Source: Desulfotomaculum copahuensis (GTDB taxonomy: Bacteria; Bacillota; Desulfotomaculia; Desulfotomaculales; Desulfovirgulaceae). Taken from it: DNA of 64,000 nt. The stretch lies in NCBI RefSeq assembly GCF_001655685.1, contig NZ_LYVF01000164.1, positions 1 through 64,000 of the forward strand, in the 5' to 3' direction. The notes under the pieces are model-generated. The model searched no databases and had not been told where the DNA came from. It was given only the letters and a program-made list of their open reading frames with translations. Below, piece after piece: positions 60,492 to 64,000 of this stretch; position 1 is the first letter of the stretch, and each line of letters starts with the position of its first letter. The translations under genes were made by a program, and so were the position numbers.

Positions 60492-61412
60492 TTATTCCGT
60501 TTTCAACAACAAGCGGCATACTTCACCGGCAGTAATATACTCAATAAATGCTTTGGTTACAAAGCTGCCCAACCAGTCCTGGCCATGGGTCACGTAAAAA
60601 CGGCGCGTCAGATCCAGGCCGTCCACGTCGTTTACCCGGTGCACCCGCCCCAGGGCCAGAAGGTCGTTTGCCGCCCAAAGCGAGACAACGCTTGCCCCCC
60701 TTCCGGCCTGTACAGCCGTAATCACAGCCCGGGTGCTGCCCAGTTCCATGACCACCCGGCTCTTATCCAACGCATAGCCCTTTTCGTTCAGCTTGCTTTC
60801 CAATGTGCGCCGGGTACCGGATCCCGGTTCACGCAATATCAGCGGCCCGGCCAGCAATTCCTCCACCGTTGCGGACTGCCGCCCGTACAGAGGGTGCCCG
60901 GGCGGGACAATCAGCACCAGTTCGTCGCCCAACCAGGGCAGGCAGGTCAATCCTTCGCCCGCCACCGGCGCACCGGTGATACCCAGATCAATTTCCCGCT
61001 CTTTCAACCAGCGGTCAACCTGACCGCTGCCGGCTACTTTCAAGGTCACCTGCACTCCCGGATGATGCTCTTTAAAACCCCCGATCAACAGGGGTAACAA
61101 ATACTCACCGGGAATGGTACTGGCCCCGACCAGCAGGTGACCGGTTTGCAGACCACGCAATCCGGCCAGTCCTTCCTTGATCTTCTGATAATGGCGCAAC
61201 ATTTGCCGGGCTTCCGGATAGAGCAAATGACCGGCTTCGGTGAGGATTACCTTTTTATCCCCGCGCAGGAACAAGGTGGCGCCCAGGCTTTCTTCCAGCG
61301 ACTTGATTTGAAAACTGACGGCCGGCTGGCTCATGTACAACTGCCGGGCCGCCCGGGTGAAACTCTGCAGTTCGGCCACCCGCACAAAGGCTTCCAGTTG
61401 CTTAAAATTCAT
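60492..61412 (-). CDS. LysR-family transcriptional regulator
   Basis: The 306-residue protein has the LysR helix-turn-helix (MNFKQLEAFVRVAELQSFTR, with SQPAVSFQIKSLEESLG) and a type 2 periplasmic-binding effector domain (LLVGASTIPGEYLLPLLIGGF, ITGAPVAGEGL), resembling the CysL/YwfK group. The effector is unknown. AGGAAGGA precedes ATG 61412. It is encoded six bases after the methionine gamma-lyase-like gene and so shares its transcript, and it lies upstream of the liv operon. Confidence 0.88.
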   Translation of the reverse strand: MNFKQLEAFVRVAELQSFTRAARQLYMSQPAVSFQIKSLEESLGATLFLRGDKKVILTEAGHLLYPEARQMLRHYQKIKEGLAGLRGLQTGHLLVGASTIPGEYLLPLLIGGFKEHHPGVQVTLKVAGSGQVDRWLKEREIDLGITGAPVAGEGLTCLPWLGDELVLIVPPGHPLYGRQSATVEELLAGPLILREPGSGTRRTLESKLNEKGYALDKSRVVMELGSTRAVITAVQAGRGASVVSLWAANDLLALGRVHRVNDVDGLDLTRRFYVTHGQDWLGSFVTKAFIEYITAGEVCRLLLKTE

Positions 61413-61418
61413 TCCTTC

Positions 61419-62654
61419 CTACCCCGCCGACAGTACCGCCCGGGCCGCCTCCAATACGGCCAGGCGTACGTATTCTTTGGATAAACCGCCCTGCATGTAG
61501 ACCACATAAGGTTCTCTCACCGGGGCATCGGCGCTCAATTCAATTGAGGCGCCCTGGACAAAAGTTCCGGCGGCCATAATCACCGGATCGCCGTAACCCG
61601 GCATGTCCCAGGGCTTGGGCTGAACATGGGCGTCTACCGGCGAAGCACCCTGTATGGCCCGGCAAAAAGCCTCCAACCGCCGGGGCGAACCCAGTGTAAT
61701 GGCCTGGATGATGTCGGTGCGCGGTTCCCCGGCCGCGGGATAAACCGGAAAACCCAGCCGTTCAAAAAGCCGGGCGGCAAAGACAGCTCCTTTCAACGCT
61801 TCCGCCACCACATGCGGGGCCAGGAAAAGGCCCTGGAACATCAGCCGCTGAAAGTCCGGCGCCGGACCCACTTCGGCTCCGATGCCGGGAGCCGTCCAGC
61901 GGTTGGCGGCCATCTCCACGTAACGGCGGCGTCCGGCCACATAACCGCCGCCGGGCGCCAGACCGCCGCCCGGATTCTTGATCAGCGAACCGGCCACCAG
62001 GTCGGCCCCGGCCGCGGACGGCTCCATTTCTTCCACAAATTCTCCGTAGCAGTTGTCGACAAAGATTACCGCCCCGGGCTGTTTATCCCGGATCAGCCCG
62101 ATCAGCCGCTGCATACTTTTCATATCCAGGGACGGGCGCAGGCTGTACCCCCGGGAACGCTGCAGCATCACCATACGGGTGCGTGGATTGAGCGCCGCCG
62201 CAATCCCCGCCGGATCGATCTCCCCGCCGGGCAGCAGATCCACCTGACGGTAGATGACACCCATCTCTTTCAATGAACCCGGGGCCTCCCCCCGCAGGCC
62301 GATCATTTCTTCCAGTGTATCATATGGGGTTCCCTGCACGGCCAGCAATTCATCGCCCGGGCGCAGCACGCCGAAAAGGCACAGGGCAATGGCATGGGTG
62401 CCGCTGACGATTTGACCGCGCACCAGTGCGCTCTCCGCACCGAACACCCGGGCATACACCGCTTCCAGCGCCTCCCGGCCGGCATCGCCGTAGCCATACC
62501 CGGTGCCGCCGCGCAAATGATAGTCGCTTACCCGCACCTCATGAAAAGCCGCCAGTATACGGGCATGATTCTGCAGCGCCCGTTCGTCCACCGTACGGTA
62601 ATAAGGAATCACTTCCTGCTCCACTTCTCCGGCCAGAGCCGCTAAATCGATCAA
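61419..62654 (-). CDS. methionine gamma-lyase-like PLP enzyme (aluminium resistance family)
   Basis: The protein of about 411 residues matches the YnbB/'aluminium resistance' PLP family: HLRGGTGYGYGDAGREALEAVY, RGQIVSGTHAIALCLFG, FVDNCYGEFVE and the PLP lysine in AGSLIKNPGGGLAPGGGY. Cys/Met metabolism fold type I is sure; the reaction is not. The start is uncertain: TTG 62654 is 11 bases after AGGAG, whereas GTG 62663 is two bases after it. A palindromic element of about 110 bp lies in its leader. Confidence 0.85.
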   Translation of the reverse strand: MIDLAALAGEVEQEVIPYYRTVDERALQNHARILAAFHEVRVSDYHLRGGTGYGYGDAGREALEAVYARVFGAESALVRGQIVSGTHAIALCLFGVLRPGDELLAVQGTPYDTLEEMIGLRGEAPGSLKEMGVIYRQVDLLPGGEIDPAGIAAALNPRTRMVMLQRSRGYSLRPSLDMKSMQRLIGLIRDKQPGAVIFVDNCYGEFVEEMEPSAAGADLVAGSLIKNPGGGLAPGGGYVAGRRRYVEMAANRWTAPGIGAEVGPAPDFQRLMFQGLFLAPHVVAEALKGAVFAARLFERLGFPVYPAAGEPRTDIIQAITLGSPRRLEAFCRAIQGASPVDAHVQPKPWDMPGYGDPVIMAAGTFVQGASIELSADAPVREPYVVYMQGGLSKEYVRLAVLEAARAVLSAG

Positions 62655-62725
62655 TGCCCTCACTTCTCCTATTTCGCATCTACGACCATGATTTTTTTGC
62701 ACACAACTCACAGATAAAAAAGGTT

Positions 62726-62836
62726 GGTGGTCGTACCCCGTCGCTCCAATGCTCCGGGCCCGGCGAAAAAAAGTTTTCTTGTAAAACTAAGCTTCTGACC
62801 GCAGCGGCATCTGGTCGCTCCTCCGGTACGACCATC
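62726..62836 (-). repeat. inverted-repeat-bounded palindromic element, about 111 bp
   Basis: GGTGGTCGTACC (62726-62737) and GGTACGACCATC (62825-62836) are inverted arms matching at 11 of 12 positions. The interior repeats GGAGCGAC twice in direct orientation near the ends (minus strand) and contains AGTTTT-acaag-AAAACT followed by T. Six T follow the outer stem on the minus strand. A third arm, TACGACCA (62681-62688), can pair with the first arm instead. It may be a miniature mobile repeat or a structured leader RNA. Confidence 0.55.
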
Positions 62837-62984
62837 ATCTTCATGAGCGGCCATTTTCATATACATATTTCCCCGCACGGACATCTGAATTTCACCCGCC
62901 CGGCGTGAACAAAAATATTTTACACCTTTTTCCGGCTTCCTGCTTGAAAAATTTTATCTTTCCGGCCCGGCCCCGCCCGCACGC

Positions 62985-63026
62985 AAAAGGGGCCGGTGCG
63001 CTTTTTGGGAATACAGCGCACCGGCC
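62985..63026 (-). terminator. terminator after the second livF
   Basis: GGCCGGTGCGCT (62991-63002) pairs perfectly with AGCGCACCGGCC (63015-63026). On the minus strand CCTTTTGC follows; the T-run is short. On the plus strand TATTTTTT lies a few bases away. Confidence 0.7.
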
Positions 63027-63099
63027 TGATCATATTTTTTCACATTAACGGCCATGTCTTTTAGAACACAACCCAGGAATGAAAAAGGTCTTTTTCATA

Positions 63100-63801
63100 T
63101 TATAATCCCAGGTAAGCCTCCTGCAGCTTCCGGTCCGCCAGCAACTCACCGGCCGGGGCGGACAGGCTGATCCGGCCCCCCTCCAGCACATAGCCCCGGT
63201 CCGCCCGGAGCAGCGCCTCCTCCACATCCTGCTCCACCAGCAGGACGGTTGTGCCCTGTTCCCGGATCTGCAACACCAGGTCGAGCAGCATTTCGACCAC
63301 CACCGGGGCCAGTCCCAGGCTCATTTCATCCAGAAGAAGCAGCGCAGGCCGGGACATCAACGAACGCCCCAGGGCGCACATCTGCTGTTCCCCGCCGCTC
63401 AAGGTACCCGCCGTTTGCCGGCGCCGCTCGCCCAGGCGGGGGAAAAGGCCGTAAATCCTTTCCAGATCCGCTTTTATTTCGCCGTCCCGGCGCAGAAAAG
63501 CACCCATAAGCAGGTTTTCCTCCACGGACATGCCGGCGAAAAGCCTTCTTCCCTGGGGGGTCATGTTGATGCCCAGACCGACTATTCGGTCGGTGGCCAG
63601 GCCGGTCAACTCCCGCCCGCGATAGGTGATGCTGCCCGACCAGGGGGCGAGCAGGCCCATGATCGTGCGCAACAGGGTTGTTTTACCAGCGCCGTTGACA
63701 CCGATCAGAGCCACAATTTCACCGGCGTTGACCTCCAGGCTGAGATCCCAGATTATTGCCGTATCACCATATCCGGCTTTTAAATGGCTGATTTTTAACA
63801 C
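63100..63801 (-). CDS. livF: second LivF-type ABC transporter ATPase
   Basis: The 233-residue ATPase has Walker A GVNGAGKTT, signature LSGGEQQMCALGRSL and Walker B ALLLLDEMSLGLAPVV. It is paralogous to the LivF encoded at 55478-56182 and belongs to a second branched-chain amino-acid-type transporter. GTG 63801 overlaps the preceding livG stop by seven bases (GTGTTAA). Confidence 0.92.
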   Translation of the reverse strand: MLKISHLKAGYGDTAIIWDLSLEVNAGEIVALIGVNGAGKTTLLRTIMGLLAPWSGSITYRGRELTGLATDRIVGLGINMTPQGRRLFAGMSVEENLLMGAFLRRDGEIKADLERIYGLFPRLGERRRQTAGTLSGGEQQMCALGRSLMSRPALLLLDEMSLGLAPVVVEMLLDLVLQIREQGTTVLLVEQDVEEALLRADRGYVLEGGRISLSAPAGELLADRKLQEAYLGL

Positions 63802-64000
63802 CCGCTCACCCCCCCGGAGCCATTCGCCGCCGCTGTTTCCCGGTTCTGCACATAACGGCGGCCCAGGTAGGCTTCCTGCACCCGGCTCAACCCGACCACC
63901 TGCTCCGGCGGGCCGTCGGCAATCAGGCTGCCCTGGTGCAGTACGAGCACCCGGTCCGAAATGCCCATGATTACCCGCATCAGGTGTTCAATAACCAACA
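63795..64000 (-). CDS. livG: second LivG-type ABC transporter ATPase (5' part outside window)
   Basis: Only the last 68 codons are visible: LVIEHLMRVIMGISDRVLVLHQGSLIADGPPEQV is the switch-His region and C-terminus of LivG ATPases. The frame remains open to base 64000, so the gene starts beyond the window. The tail is longer and more polar (NRETAAANGSGGVSGC) than in the first LivG. Confidence 0.88.
   Translation of the reverse strand, partial: LVIEHLMRVIMGISDRVLVLHQGSLIADGPPEQVVGLSRVQEAYLGRRYVQNRETAAANGSGGVSGC

Larger units (their letters stand above)
62664..63099. other. leader and spacer region of about 435 bp between two minus-strand genes
   Basis: It holds the terminator of the livF copy (62985-63026), the palindromic element (62726-62836) and the 5' leader of the PLP gene. 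Two short overlapping minus-strand frames of 54-58 codons run through the element, one containing RCRCGQKL and one ending FFICELCAKKSWS, but neither is complete as a recognisable protein. Confidence 0.5.

Noticed and set aside
60151-60519. Minus-strand frames of 102-122 codons upstream of livK
   Set aside because: They lack ribosome-binding sites, run into the LysR gene and show no family resemblance; the region reads as a regulatory leader.

Overview
The window looks like a chromosomal segment of a spore-forming, anaerobic Firmicute of the Peptococcaceae / Desulfotomaculia type (Pelotomaculum- or Desulfotomaculum-like). The reasons are strong Shine-Dalgarno (SD) sequences with many GTG and TTG starts, sporulation genes (spoVB and an unlisted 21-codon spoVM candidate), UPF0182 and DUF4264 proteins, and above all one operon encoding the whole methylmalonyl-CoA route used by propionate-oxidising syntrophs and related sulfate reducers. 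The genus is inference. No rRNA, CRISPR array or insertion sequence was seen.

Left part (1-12 kb, mostly + strand): a truncated MeaB-type GTPase, a UPF0173 hydrolase, a cytoplasmic subtilase with two small companions, a DinG-type exonuclease/helicase, the spoVM candidate, a TatD-associated radical SAM protein, a Met-rich membrane-anchored protein with a CopZ-like chaperone, and a TPR protein. Positions 12-16 kb hold the complete preQ0 operon (queD-queC-DUF366-queE-folE) followed by DUF4264 and surE, convergent with spoVB.

Middle (17-36 kb): an EF-G paralogue, an AT-richer MFS transporter island, tRNA-Trp, a GalT-like enzyme, a UPF0182 membrane protein, 6-phosphofructokinase overlapping an FmdE-family gene, a radical SAM protein, a glycosyltransferase, a Cys/His-rich small protein, a phospholipase C-like protein, a STAS protein and a PHP phosphoesterase.

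Positions 36-41.6 kb hold a minus-strand phosphate locus: a PhoP/PhoB-type regulator, then pstS-pstC-pstA, then a chemoreceptor gene only 49 nt later. Two arrays of 11-bp direct repeats (Pho boxes) lie before pstS and before the regulator gene. No pstB, phoU or phoR is present.

Positions 41.7-54.6 kb hold the propionate operon (minus strand): fumarase alpha and beta, succinyl-CoA synthetase beta and alpha, methylmalonyl-CoA mutase large and small, epimerase, 12S carboxyltransferase, a small subunit, the biotin carrier, malate dehydrogenase and the 5S transcarboxylase, ending in a terminator. Upstream is a PAS-sigma54 activator gene. Between the two lie a -24/-12 promoter and a distal AGATCT dyad, so sigma54 control by the adjacent activator is the simplest model. 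Together the enzymes interconvert propionyl-CoA/methylmalonyl-CoA, succinate, fumarate, malate, oxaloacetate and pyruvate; membrane succinate dehydrogenase and CoA transfer must be encoded elsewhere.

Right part (54.7-64 kb): lexA with its own LexA box, a five-gene branched-chain amino-acid ABC transporter operon (livKHMGF), a LysR regulator behind a methionine gamma-lyase-like PLP gene, and a second livG-livF pair running off the window. A palindromic, inverted-repeat-bounded element of about 110 bp lies in the leader of the PLP gene.
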